Source: CAZZKE01 sp964655005 (GTDB lineage Bacteria; Pseudomonadota; Alphaproteobacteria; Rhodospirillales; JABHCV01). From it: 39,765 nt of DNA. Shown in pieces: positions 26,630 through 35,100 of this stretch (position 1 is the first letter of the stretch; each line of letters begins with the position of its first letter). The DNA is taken from the NCBI GenBank assembly GCA_964655005.1, contig CAZZKE010000020.1, forward strand, positions 1-39,765, given 5' to 3'. The notes beneath the pieces are model-generated. The model saw only the letters and a program-made list of their open reading frames with translations, ran no database searches and was not told the DNA's origin. The translations under genes and the position numbers were made by a program.

Positions 26630-27160
26630 TCAGTCGAACAGGGCGTCGATGGCCGCCTGATCCAGGCCCTTGCCTTCCAGTTGCGGGCCGGACAGCAGTT
26701 TTTCGTCCTCGGACTTTTCCTGACCGTCGACATCCACCCGATCGACCTCGTCCTTGCCCCATATTCTTATCAGGGCGTTGACCCGTTCCTCTACATAGGT
26801 GACCGACTTGACGACCTTGCTGACGCGCTGGCCGGTAATATCCTGAAACGAACAGGCTTCCAGAATATCGTTGCTGTTCTTTGTGATCTTGTCGATCTGG
26901 CCCGAATGCATCGGATTGGTTACCACATTACGAAGTATTTCGATTGCGCTCAGGGTATTTTCGGTTGCTTCCATTATGGTGTTGGTGGCCTGTTCGGTGG
27001 CCTTGACAATGGCGTCCAGCTGTTCGCCCATGCTGCCGAACTCGTGTTCCTCGTCGGCGGGCCGGCTGATCGCGGCGATTTCCTGACGGACCCGCTGCAT
27101 ATACTGAAACAACCCGGAAAGCTCCGTTTTCAATATTTCGTTTTCTTTATCTTTCGACAT
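26630..27160 (-). CDS. cheZ: Chemotaxis protein phosphatase CheZ
   Basis: 176 residues, mostly helical. The signature FQDITGQRVSKV is present, with D107 and Q111 matching the catalytic Asp and Gln of E. coli CheZ (FQDLTGQ). The C-terminal tail GLDQAAIDALFD matches the CheY-docking peptide. It dephosphorylates CheY-P and sets motor bias. The ATG at 27160 is preferred over an in-frame start 10 codons upstream because AAAGG precedes it. No other che or fla gene is in the window, so this is an orphan location. Confidence 0.9.
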   Translation of the reverse strand: MSKDKENEILKTELSGLFQYMQRVRQEIAAISRPADEEHEFGSMGEQLDAIVKATEQATNTIMEATENTLSAIEILRNVVTNPMHSGQIDKITKNSNDILEACSFQDITGQRVSKVVKSVTYVEERVNALIRIWGKDEVDRVDVDGQEKSEDEKLLSGPQLEGKGLDQAAIDALFD

Positions 27161-27238
27161 GGCGACCTTTCGATATCCGAATATACACACAATACGCTAA
27201 ATTCGATTTTATTTTCAACCGGGCAAAGCCGGATATTG

Positions 27239-27565
27239 TCATTCATCCCCACCGCCGCGACTGGCCGCCAGCAGGGTCCTGGCGGCCAGTTCCCGAAGCC
27301 GGCGTTTTTCATCGAGGGTAAGATCATCCAGAATATATATCTTCGACTGGTGGATAGCCATCGCCCTGGCAATCAACTCCCGGCGGTCCGGCCCCGGCGC
27401 GGGACGACCGGGTGGTTCGGTCATTCCATCGCCGTCGTCGACCAGCTTCGGTCCGCCACGGATAGTCCTGAGCTTTTCCTTGGCCCGTTCGTCCATAACC
27501 AGCGAGAGCATGGCGTTTGACAACAGTTTTTTGATCATATGGTCTTCATATTCGCGATACGACAA
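27239..27565 (-). CDS. Small hypothetical protein
   Basis: 108 residues if the TTG at 27565 is used; ATG at 27538 with GAAGA upstream gives 99 residues. No family recognised. It has a helical N-terminus (REYEDHMIKKLLSNAMLSL), a central Pro/Gly-rich linker and a helical C-terminus ending in Gly-Gly-Gly-Asp-Glu. It lies 78 bp upstream of cheZ on the same strand, so it may be cotranscribed. Cytoplasmic, no signal peptide or membrane segment. Confidence 0.6.
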   Translation of the reverse strand: MSYREYEDHMIKKLLSNAMLSLVMDERAKEKLRTIRGGPKLVDDGDGMTEPPGRPAPGPDRRELIARAMAIHQSKIYILDDLTLDEKRRLRELAARTLLAASRGGGDE

Positions 27566-27628
27566 TAGGGAACGGGGGTAATTTTGCCCTATAAGAAGTT
27601 TCCAGACAGTTTATGCCGGAACTTTAAT

Positions 27629-28900
27629 ATGCCGAGAGAAAAATTTCTTCGTTCCCTGTTCCAAGCCGCCGTCGCCGCCGCAGACCCGGCCCTGATCGTA
27701 CCGCCACATTTGCCGGCATTGCCGGCCGGCGATAGCGGACGAATCATCGTCGTCGGCGCCGGCAAGGCCGCCGCCGGCATGGCGCGGGCCGTCGACAACC
27801 ACTACAAACAGGCGCTCGACGGGCTGGTTATTACCCGCCATGGCCATTCACCGGCGGGATATTCCGGCACTATCGAAGTGCTCGAAGCCGGCCATCCGAC
27901 CCCCGACGCGGCCGGCCTCGGCGCGGCGCGGCGGATAGTTGATATGGTCGGCGGACTGGGGCCGGACGACCTGGTGCTGTGTTTAATTTCCGGTGGCGGC
28001 TCGGCGTTGCTCAGCCTGCCGCCGCCCGGCCTTTGCCTGGAACACAAACAGATATTGAATGCCCGCCTGCTTAAATCCGGCGCCACCATTTCGGAAATAA
28101 ACTGCGTGCGCAAACATATCTCGGCAATCAAGGGTGGGCGGCTGGCGGCCCGCGCCTGGCCCGCCCGGGTGCTGACGCTGGCCATTTCCGATGTCCCCGG
28201 CGACGATCCGGCGGTGATCGCATCGGGGCCGACCGTGGCCGACCCGAGCACCCTGGCCGAGGCCCGCGCCGTGCTGAAAAAATATCATATCGAGCCGCCG
28301 GCACCGGTCGCCGCATTCCTGGCCGATCCGGCCAACGAGACCCCGAAGCCCGGTGACCATCGGCTCGGCAACGCCCAAACGGTGCTCATCGCGACCCCGC
28401 AAATAGCCCTGGAAGCGGCGGCGGCGGTCGCCCGCAAGGCCGGCGTAACGCCGCTGATACTGGGCGACAGCATCGAGGGCGAGGCCCGCGAGGCGGCGAT
28501 GGTTTTCGCCGGCATCGCCCGCCAGGCGGCCCGGCGCGGTCAACCGGCGGAAGCGCCCTGTGTGTTGCTCTCGGGCGGCGAGACCACCGTCAGGGTACGC
28601 GGCGGCGGGCGCGGCGGGCGCAATGCCGAATTTCAGTTAGCCCTGGCCCTGGCCCTGGAAGGCCTGGGCGGGGTGTCGGCCATCGCCTGCGATACCGACG
28701 GCATCGATGGCAGCGAAGATAACGCCGGCTGCGTGATTTCCCCCGATACCCTGTCCCGGGCCCGCGCCCGGGGGCTGGACGCGGCGGCGGCGCTCGCCGA
28801 TAATGACGCCTACGGGTTCTTCGCCGCCCTCGGCGATCTGGTCATGACCGGGCCGACCATGACCAATGTCAACGATTTTCGGGCGATCCTGGTGACATAA
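27629..28900 (+). CDS. gckA: Glycerate 2-kinase (MOFRL family, GckA/TtuD type)
   Basis: 423 residues. The N-terminal domain carries IIVVGAGKAAAGMARAV (about 37-53) and LCLISGGGSALLSLPP (about 114-129). The C-terminal MOFRL-like domain includes LLSGGETTVRVRGGGRGGRN and ends TMTNVNDFRAILV. It phosphorylates D-glycerate to 2-phosphoglycerate; older annotations call this family hydroxypyruvate reductase. The product needs only enolase before pyruvate kinase, which is encoded immediately downstream. ATG at 27629 is preferred; TTG at 27584 would add 15 residues of low similarity to the family. Confidence 0.9.
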   Translation: MPREKFLRSLFQAAVAAADPALIVPPHLPALPAGDSGRIIVVGAGKAAAGMARAVDNHYKQALDGLVITRHGHSPAGYSGTIEVLEAGHPTPDAAGLGAARRIVDMVGGLGPDDLVLCLISGGGSALLSLPPPGLCLEHKQILNARLLKSGATISEINCVRKHISAIKGGRLAARAWPARVLTLAISDVPGDDPAVIASGPTVADPSTLAEARAVLKKYHIEPPAPVAAFLADPANETPKPGDHRLGNAQTVLIATPQIALEAAAAVARKAGVTPLILGDSIEGEAREAAMVFAGIARQAARRGQPAEAPCVLLSGGETTVRVRGGGRGGRNAEFQLALALALEGLGGVSAIACDTDGIDGSEDNAGCVISPDTLSRARARGLDAAAALADNDAYGFFAALGDLVMTGPTMTNVNDFRAILVT

Positions 28901-28976
28901 AATGTTAATGTAATTCGCTATACTGGGGGCCGACGCCGACTTCCGGACGATCCGCCATATTTGTGAGACGTAATTC

Positions 28977-30392
28977 ATGCGACGCAGAAGAAACGCCAAG
29001 ATCATCGCCACGCTGGGTCCAGGTACGGCCAGCAAGGAACAGATAACGAAACTGTTCATGGCCGGGGCCGATGTCTTCCGGCTGAATTTCAGCCACGGTT
29101 CCCACGCCGATCACAAGCAAAGCTACGACATCCTGCGTGAACTGGAACGGGAATTCGCCCGCCCCATGTGCATCCTGCTGGATCTGCAAGGCCCCAAATT
29201 ACGGCTTGGCGAATTCGAACAGGGCAAGGCAATGCTGGTAAAGGGAAATCCTTTCCGGCTGCAATTGTCCCAAATACCGGGCAATGATGTCGGGGCATCG
29301 TTACCGCACCCGGAAATTTTCGCCGCCCTGAAGCCGGAGATGAGCCTGCTGCTGGATGACGGCAAGATTGAACTGCGGGTTCAGCGGTGCGGTGAGGACT
29401 TCGCCGAAACCATGGTGGTAACCGGCGGCGAGGTATCGAACCACAAGGGTGTCAATGTTCCAAGCGCCATCCTCAATCTATCGCCGATCACCGAAAAAGA
29501 TCATCGGGACCTGGCCTTCGGCATGGAACTTGGAGTCGATTGGGTGGCGCTGTCGTTCGTTCAGCGGCCGCAGGACCTGGTCGAAGCCAAACGCCTGGTC
29601 GCCGGTCGGGCAGGAGTCCTGGCAAAACTGGAAAAACCCTCGGCGATCGAGCAACTGGACGAAATCGTCAAACTGGCCGACGCCCTGATGGTGGCCCGCG
29701 GCGACCTGGGCGTCGAATTGCCGCCCGAAGACGTGCCGGCGGTACAAAAACAGATTATTTATTCGTCCCGCCGCGCCGGCAAGCCGGTCGTCGTCGCCAC
29801 CCAGATGCTGGAATCGATGATCGCCGCGCCGACCCCGACCCGGGCCGAGGCCTCCGACGTGGCGACGGCGATTTACGATGGCGCCGATGCGGTGATGCTG
29901 TCCGGCGAAACGGCGGTCGGGAAATACCCCATCGAGGCGGTGTCGATGATGGACCGCATCATCAAGCGGGTCGAGGTCGATCCGCTGTACCGGAAAATTA
30001 CCGACGCCGAGCGCCGCGCCCCGGAACACACAGCCTCCGACGCCATTTCGGCGGCCGCCCGGCAAACCGCGGAAACCATTTCCACGGCGGCCATCGTCAC
30101 CTTCAGCTCATCCGGTTCGACGACCATGCGGGCGGCCCGCGAGCGGCCCGTCGTGCCAATTCTGGGATTGACGCCAAGTCTGGCGACCTATCGAAGAATG
30201 GTCCTGGCCTGGGGTGTGCATTCGCTGATGACGCCGGAACTGACCAGTTTTTCCGAAATGGTAAACATCGCCGTCGAAGCCGCCATGCATGAAGAATTCG
30301 CCGCCGCCGGCGATACCGTAGTGATTACCGCCGGAGTGCCGTTCGGGACGCCGGGGGCGACCAATATATTGCGGATCGCCACGGTCGAATAA
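28977..30392 (+). CDS. pyk: Pyruvate kinase
   Basis: 471 residues. Conserved segments: KIIATLGPGT (8-17), FRLNFSHGSH (about 35-44), LDLQGPKLRLG, SPITEKDHRDL with the catalytic Lys, VARGDLGVELPPEDVP, QMLESMI and the nucleotide-site segment ADAVMLSGETAVGKYP. It converts phosphoenolpyruvate and ADP to pyruvate and ATP. Pairing with glycerate kinase is a familiar arrangement (ttuD-ttuE). A -10-like TATACT lies at 28919-28924 in the 76-nt gap, so an internal promoter is possible. Confidence 0.98.
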   Translation: MRRRRNAKIIATLGPGTASKEQITKLFMAGADVFRLNFSHGSHADHKQSYDILRELEREFARPMCILLDLQGPKLRLGEFEQGKAMLVKGNPFRLQLSQIPGNDVGASLPHPEIFAALKPEMSLLLDDGKIELRVQRCGEDFAETMVVTGGEVSNHKGVNVPSAILNLSPITEKDHRDLAFGMELGVDWVALSFVQRPQDLVEAKRLVAGRAGVLAKLEKPSAIEQLDEIVKLADALMVARGDLGVELPPEDVPAVQKQIIYSSRRAGKPVVVATQMLESMIAAPTPTRAEASDVATAIYDGADAVMLSGETAVGKYPIEAVSMMDRIIKRVEVDPLYRKITDAERRAPEHTASDAISAAARQTAETISTAAIVTFSSSGSTTMRAARERPVVPILGLTPSLATYRRMVLAWGVHSLMTPELTSFSEMVNIAVEAAMHEEFAAAGDTVVITAGVPFGTPGATNILRIATVE

Positions 30393-30396
30393 TCCC

Positions 30397-31272
30397 ATGC
30401 CCGGCGACTTGTTGTCCATTATCGCCCCCGTTTTCATTAGCGCCGGGATCGGCTTCATATGGCAAAAAACGGGCCAGCCCTACGATACCGGCCTGATTAC
30501 CTCGCTTGTCACCAACATTGGCGCGCCATGCCTGGTGTTTTTCAGCCTCTATGACGCCGACCTGAAAATCGGTGATTTCGGCGTTATGGCGGTGGCGGCG
30601 GCCCTGGCCATCGCCGCCGCAGGGTTGGTCGGCGGGCTGGTTCTGCGGGTATGGGGGCTGTCTTTCAGGACCTATCTGCCATCACTGATGTTCGCCAATT
30701 CCGGCAATATGGGGTTGCCGTTGTCCCTGCTGGCTTTTGGCAAGGCGGGACTGGCCGTGGCGGTGGTTTATTTTACCATGGCGGCGGTCCTGCAATTAAC
30801 CCTCGGCGTCGCCATCGCATCGGGTTCGATGTCGCCCGGCAAGCTAGTGCGAATTCCAATCATCTACGCCGTGCTGCTGGCGCTGCTGGTAATGGGGCTG
30901 GGGCTGAATCCTCCCGAAACCGTCATCAATACGACCCGGATTCTCGGCGGCATGACCATTCCGATGATGCTTATCACGCTGGGGTTTTCGCTGGCCAAAC
31001 TGAAAATCGGCAGTCTCCGTCGAAGCATCGGCCTGTCGGCGCTGCGGTTGGCGGTAGGATTCGCCGCCGGCTGGCTGATCGCCGAAGCGCTCGGCTTCAG
31101 CGGCCTGGAACGCGGCGTGCTGATCTTGCAATCGGCCATGCCGGTGGCCGTGTTCAATTATCTGTTCGCCCAGCGTTACGGCAACCACCCGGAAGAAATC
31201 GCCGGCATGGTCGTGCTGTCAACGGCCATGTCGTTCGCCACACTTCCGGTATTATTGTGGCTGGTGCTATAG
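30397..31272 (+). CDS. AEC-family transporter
   Basis: 291-residue membrane protein with about ten hydrophobic helices in the two-half arrangement of the auxin efflux carrier family. LPSLMFANSGNMGLPLSLLAFG (about 89-110) and the second-half QSAMPVAVFNYLFAQRY segment are typical. The start lies 4 nt after the pyk stop, indicating cotranscription. Bacterial relatives move organic acids such as malate or malonate; here a glycerate or other hydroxyacid would fit the neighbours, but this is inferred. Confidence 0.85.
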   Translation: MPGDLLSIIAPVFISAGIGFIWQKTGQPYDTGLITSLVTNIGAPCLVFFSLYDADLKIGDFGVMAVAAALAIAAAGLVGGLVLRVWGLSFRTYLPSLMFANSGNMGLPLSLLAFGKAGLAVAVVYFTMAAVLQLTLGVAIASGSMSPGKLVRIPIIYAVLLALLVMGLGLNPPETVINTTRILGGMTIPMMLITLGFSLAKLKIGSLRRSIGLSALRLAVGFAAGWLIAEALGFSGLERGVLILQSAMPVAVFNYLFAQRYGNHPEEIAGMVVLSTAMSFATLPVLLWLVL

Positions 31273-31286
31273 ATCAACCGGATATT

Positions 31287-32486
31287 TCAGCCGACAATAT
31301 TGTGTTCCGGTCCAAACGGAAACCCTGTGATGTTTTCAGCGCCGTTTTCGCCGATCACCAGGATATCGTGTTCCCGGTAGCCCCCGGCGCCGGCCATGCC
31401 CTCGGGGATGGTAATCATCGGTTCCATGGAAACCACCATGCCCGGCCGCAGCACGGTTTCGATATCTTCGCGCAGTTCCAACCCAGCCTCGCGGCCATAG
31501 TAGTGGCTTAGCACGCCGAAGGAATGGCCATAACCGAAGGTGCGGTATTGCAGCAGGCCGTGCGAGGCGTAAATTTCATTAAGTTCGGCGGCAATATCGC
31601 AACATCGGACGCCGGGCTTGATCAGCGCCAGCCCGCGACGATGGACCCGGCAGTTAATTTCCCACAGTTCCAGGTGACGGTCGCCGGCGTGATCGCAGAA
31701 CAGGGTCCTTTCCAGCGCCGTATAGTAGCCCGATATCATCGGGAAACAGTTGAGGCTGAGAATGTCGCCCTTTTCGATTTTTCGCGAGGTCACCGGGTTG
31801 TGGGCGCCGTCGGTATTGATGCCGGACTGAAACCAGGTCCAGGTATCCATCAGTTCGGCATGGGGATAAGTGGCGGCGATAGCACCCACCATGGCCCCGG
31901 TCGAGGCCAGCGCGACCCGGTATTCCGGCACGCCAGCGGCGATCGCCTGGCGACCGGCGTCGCCGCCCAAATCGGCGATTCGCGCGCCGTTTTTGATCAA
32001 GGCGATTTCCTCGATCGATTTGACCATCCGCATCCGCATGGCCGCCCCGGCGATATCGACAATTTCCGCGCCGGCGAAAGCCGCTTTCAGCTTGCCCATG
32101 TTTTCCACGGTGACATGGTCGTATTCGACGCCCAGTTTCCCCGTTGCGCCAATTTCCCGGGTCACCGCGTGGAAGTAATTGTCGCGCCGCCAGTCGGTGT
32201 AGACGACATTGCCGCCGAAGCTTCGCCGCCCCGGCTGGCCGCCGTCGATGTTAGCGCTGATGGTGACCGATTTTTCCGCCGTGACGACCAACCCATAGGG
32301 CCTGCCGAAGGAACAGAACAAGAAATCGGCGTAGTAATTGATGTTATGGTAGGACGTGAACAACACCGTATCGATGCCGTTTTCAGCCATGTGAACGCGC
32401 AGCCGGTCCAGGCGGGCCTGCATTTCGGCGGGGCTGAAGGTCGGCGGCACCTTGTCGCCGTTGACGATGTGCTTTATTTTTTCCAT
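31287..32486 (-). CDS. Creatinase (creatine amidinohydrolase)
   Basis: 399 residues, pita-bread fold of peptidase family M24. Long identical blocks match Pseudomonas creatinase from memory, for example FTSYHNINYY, CSFGRPY, DTWTWFQSGINTDGAHNP and FGYGHSFG-LSHYYGREA. Substrate and catalytic residues fit with an offset of 2-3: F60 and R62, H229 (His232), E259 (Glu262), E355 (Glu358). It hydrolyses creatine to sarcosine and urea without metal. ATG at 32486 gives the family length (about 403); the frame stays open upstream. No sarcosine oxidase or urease gene is in the window. Confidence 0.95.
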   Translation of the reverse strand: MEKIKHIVNGDKVPPTFSPAEMQARLDRLRVHMAENGIDTVLFTSYHNINYYADFLFCSFGRPYGLVVTAEKSVTISANIDGGQPGRRSFGGNVVYTDWRRDNYFHAVTREIGATGKLGVEYDHVTVENMGKLKAAFAGAEIVDIAGAAMRMRMVKSIEEIALIKNGARIADLGGDAGRQAIAAGVPEYRVALASTGAMVGAIAATYPHAELMDTWTWFQSGINTDGAHNPVTSRKIEKGDILSLNCFPMISGYYTALERTLFCDHAGDRHLELWEINCRVHRRGLALIKPGVRCCDIAAELNEIYASHGLLQYRTFGYGHSFGVLSHYYGREAGLELREDIETVLRPGMVVSMEPMITIPEGMAGAGGYREHDILVIGENGAENITGFPFGPEHNIVG

Positions 32487-32516
32487 GGGCCAGCCTATCA
32501 GCGCCCGGACTTTCCG

Positions 32517-32545
32517 TGTGCGCACAAAAACGACCACCGTGCGCA
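32517..32545. repeat. Direct repeat GTGCGCA in the creatinase/transhydrogenase promoter region
   Basis: GTGCGCA occurs at 32518-32524 and 32539-32545, exactly 21 bp apart (two helical turns), and the first copy lies in the palindrome TGTGCGCACA (32517-32526). The 116-bp divergent interval should carry both promoters. The repeats could be operator half-sites for a regulator not encoded here. Confidence 0.45.
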
Positions 32546-32602
32546 ATTTGGCGACATCGGCTATACAGGTTCGGAGAATCATTTGATCGAGCAGTAAACG
32601 CC

Positions 32603-33907
32603 ATGTCAGACGAGGATTTCTATGCCCCCCACGAGGGCGGCGAGCGGGTTTTCACGGTGCCGGCATCGGCCATGAAATTCGGCGCCGGGGCGCTTGCCGA
32701 AACCGGCGTCGAGGCCAGGGCGCTGGGCATTACCCGGTGCGCCCTGTTCACCGACCGCAATGTCGCCGAAACCCCGGCCCTGGAAACGACGCTGAAGGCC
32801 CTTGCCGACGCCGGGATTGACACCGTTCTGTATGATGCGGTCAGGGTCGAGCCTACCGACGAAAGCTTCGCCGCCGCCGCTGCATTCGCCCGCGACGGCG
32901 GTTTCGATGGTTTTGTCTCGCTCGGCGGCGGGTCGGTCATCGACACCGCCAAGGTTGCCAATCTGCTGGGCAGCTATCCCGACGATCTGCTCGCCTATGT
33001 CAACGCGCCGCACGGCCTGGCGAAGCCGGTGCCGGGGCCGCTGATGCCGCATCTGGCCTGCCCGACGACGGCCGGCACGGGCAGTGAAATCACCGGCGTC
33101 GCGGTGTTCGATCTGGTCCGCCAGCAAGTCAAGACCGGCATTTCATCCGTCCATCTGCGCCCCTCGCTGGCGGTTGTCGATCCAACCTGCACCGAAACCA
33201 TGCCGCCGGGCGTGGTCGCCGCCACCGGTTTCGATGTACTGACCCACGCCATCGAATCCTTCACCGCCCGCCCCTATACCAGCCGAACCCGGCCCGAACC
33301 CGGCAAGCGCCCGCCCTATCAGGGAGCCAACCCGTTTTCCGATATCGGCGCCCTGGCCGCCATAAGGCTCGGCGGCCAGCATCTGGTCGCCGCCGTCACC
33401 GACCCGGAAGCGATTCAGTCCCGCCACCAGTTGATGTTCGCCGCGACACTGGCCGGGCAGGCCTTTGGCAACGCCGGTGTCCACATCCCCCACGCCATGT
33501 CTTATTCGGTAGCCGGACTGAACCACCAATATGTCGCCGGGGGCTACGAGAAAGCCGACCCCATGGTGCCGCATGGCCTGTCGGTGGTGCTAAACGCCCC
33601 GGCGGCCTTCCGCTTCACCGCCGCCGCCTGCCCGGAGCGGCACCTGCGGGCCGCCGGGGCTTTGGGAGCCGACATATCGAACGCCGGCCCGGCCCATGGC
33701 GGCGAATTGCTGGCCGCCCGCCTGATCGAGATGATGCGAGCCTGTCGGTTGCCCCGTGGCCTGGCCGAAATCGGCTACGGCGAAGATGACATCCCGGCCC
33801 TGGTCAAGGGATCCTTCGCCCAGCAGCGCCTGCTCGCACAGTCCCCGTGCCCGGTCGGCGAAGATGATCTGGCGGGCATCTACCGGGCGGCCATGAGATA
33901 CTGGTGA
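32603..33907 (+). CDS. Iron-containing alcohol dehydrogenase, hydroxyacid-oxoacid transhydrogenase type
   Basis: 434 residues. LGGGSVIDTAK (about 110-120) is the cofactor-binding segment, CPTTAGTGSEITG the family signature, and HIPHAMSY / HGLSVVL supply metal-ligand His residues. The insert YTSRTRPEPGKRPPYQGANPFSDI is characteristic of the ADHFE1/HOT branch, which oxidises 4-hydroxybutyrate while reducing 2-oxoglutarate to 2-hydroxyglutarate. ATG at 32603 is chosen for family length; upstream in-frame sequence overlaps the creatinase promoter region. Divergent from the creatinase. Confidence 0.9.
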   Translation: MSDEDFYAPHEGGERVFTVPASAMKFGAGALAETGVEARALGITRCALFTDRNVAETPALETTLKALADAGIDTVLYDAVRVEPTDESFAAAAAFARDGGFDGFVSLGGGSVIDTAKVANLLGSYPDDLLAYVNAPHGLAKPVPGPLMPHLACPTTAGTGSEITGVAVFDLVRQQVKTGISSVHLRPSLAVVDPTCTETMPPGVVAATGFDVLTHAIESFTARPYTSRTRPEPGKRPPYQGANPFSDIGALAAIRLGGQHLVAAVTDPEAIQSRHQLMFAATLAGQAFGNAGVHIPHAMSYSVAGLNHQYVAGGYEKADPMVPHGLSVVLNAPAAFRFTAAACPERHLRAAGALGADISNAGPAHGGELLAARLIEMMRACRLPRGLAEIGYGEDDIPALVKGSFAQQRLLAQSPCPVGEDDLAGIYRAAMRYW

Positions 33908-33953
33908 GGGCGCTTCGGCATTCACCCTCAGGCGGCCATGGTCAGACGAAACA

Positions 33954-33983
33954 TTGACTTTCGGCAGATTCAGGGGATAGACT
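33954..33983 (+). promoter_or_regulatory. Candidate sigma-70 promoter for the Ser/Asn-rich gene
   Basis: TTGACT (33954-33959) and TAGACT (33978-33983) are spaced 18 nt. They lie in the 142-bp gap and would give a leader of about 60 nt ending at a strong AGGAG ribosome site (34037-34041) before the ATG at 34050. Confidence 0.5.
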
Positions 33984-34049
33984 GTGCCTCCGTGGGTTGA
34001 ATGCCCGCGCAAATTTGGTCACTCGAATGCAGAAGCAGGAGACTTTGAC

Positions 34050-34625
34050 ATGATTGATGGCTATACGGCGGCGTACGCGTCGATATCGTACGTATCGCAG
34101 GCAAGCACGTTTTCCTTATCCTCACAGCAGAACACTTTATCCTCGCAGCAAAATACATCCGGCGGCGATTCGGTCGATTCCGTCAGCGCGTCAGGCGACT
34201 ACTCCGGCTTGTCGTTTAGCTATTCCACGACCACAACCGTCACCACGGTATCCCTGCTGTACGTCCAGGAAAGCGCCAATTCCAACAACACCCAAAATGA
34301 TAACGGCGGCAACGGACAATCCGCCCTGGACACCGTTCTCGCCGGACCGACGGACCCGTTCAATCCGCTGGACGCCTCGACGCCGGTCACGAACACCGCC
34401 CTTGACATCATCAACGGCACAATCAGTTCCTCGCAGTCCGGTGACAATGACGGCGACGACGGCGGTAACGGCAATGGCGTCGCCGACGGCGATGGCGACG
34501 ACTTCAATTCCGGCAGCGACCAGGGTGACAAGGCCGGTCACGCCCGGAATACCCTTCAGGCCGCCTACAGCGTCACCCGTTCGCAGGTATCGACAACCAC
34601 GGTTGAATTCAGCCTGGTCGCTTAA
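34050..34625 (+). CDS. Ser/Thr/Asn/Asp-rich hypothetical protein
   Basis: 191 residues; no family recognised. The N-terminal part is Ser/Gln/Thr-rich and has a tandem heptad LSSQQNT twice (about 23-36), then a Thr/Val strand-like stretch. Residues 130-160 are Asp/Gly/Asn-rich, a composition seen in calcium-binding or disordered linkers. The end is again Val/Thr-rich. No Cys, no signal peptide. AGGAG 8 nt upstream of ATG 34050 makes the start convincing despite low complexity. Its stop overlaps the convergent YbjQ gene by 4 nt. Confidence 0.7.
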   Translation: MIDGYTAAYASISYVSQASTFSLSSQQNTLSSQQNTSGGDSVDSVSASGDYSGLSFSYSTTTTVTTVSLLYVQESANSNNTQNDNGGNGQSALDTVLAGPTDPFNPLDASTPVTNTALDIINGTISSSQSGDNDGDDGGNGNGVADGDGDDFNSGSDQGDKAGHARNTLQAAYSVTRSQVSTTTVEFSLVA

Positions 34626-35100
34626 GCGAACTTGACCGCGGTGCCGTTGGCGCTGACCATCAGCATCGACTTGCCGTTGCTGCCGATCGATTCATAATCC
34701 AGGTCGACGCCGACTATGGCGTCGGCGCCCAGTTCCCGGGCCTGGGCGACCATGTCTTCAATGGCCAGCAACTTGGCGTTGCCCAGTTCCTTTTCGTAAG
34801 AACCCGAACGACCGCCTATCAGGTCACGAATACCGNNNNNNNNNNNNNNNNNNNNNNNNNNNNNNNNNNNNNNNNNNNNNNNNNNNNNNNNNNNNNNNNN
34901 NNNNNNNNNNNNNNNNNNNNNNNNNNNNNNNNNNNGCCCAGTTCCTTTTCGTAAGAACCCGAACGACCGCCTATCAGGTCACGAATACCGGCGAACATAT
35001 CACGAAAAATATTGGTGCCCATTACCGCATCGCCGGAAACCACGCCAAGGTAGCCGGCGATAGTGCGGCCATCAACGCCGTCGGTAGTGGTAGTGATCAT
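34622..35100 (-). CDS. YbjQ-family (UPF0145) putative heavy-metal-binding protein, interrupted by assembly gap
   Basis: The N-terminal part (GRTIAGYLGVVSGDAVMGTN, then FRDMFAGIRDLIGGRSGSYEKELG) is encoded right of the N gap, and the C-terminal part (GADAIVGVDLDYESIG, ending GTAVKFA) left of it. Identical 55-bp copies flank the gap; merging them removes 155 bp and leaves an open 324-bp frame of 107 residues, the normal family length. The family is small, cytoplasmic and of uncertain function. Its ATG overlaps the pepF stop (ATGA), implying coupled translation. Confidence 0.88.
34781..34835. repeat. Left copy of the 55-bp contig-end overlap
   Basis: Identical base for base to 34936-34990. It runs directly into the N block, so it is the end of one contig. 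Confidence 0.95.
34836..34935. other. Assembly gap of exactly 100 N
   Basis: One hundred N bases inside the YbjQ gene. A round size of 100 is a conventional scaffold placeholder, and the two flanks share an exact 55-bp overlap, so probably no sequence is missing. Confidence 0.97.
34936..34990. repeat. Right copy of the 55-bp contig-end overlap
   Basis: Identical to 34781-34835 and starting directly after the N block. It continues uninterrupted into the N-terminal half of the YbjQ gene. Confidence 0.95.

Noticed and set aside
26583..26762. N-terminal extension of the cyclophilin
   Set aside because: It overlaps cheZ antisense and is Arg/Gly-rich; ATG 26582 begins a signal peptide preceded by GAGGA.
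34781..34990. Genuine tandem duplication within the YbjQ gene
   Set aside because: The copies are exactly 55 bp, identical, and abut a round 100-N block, which points to unmerged contig ends.
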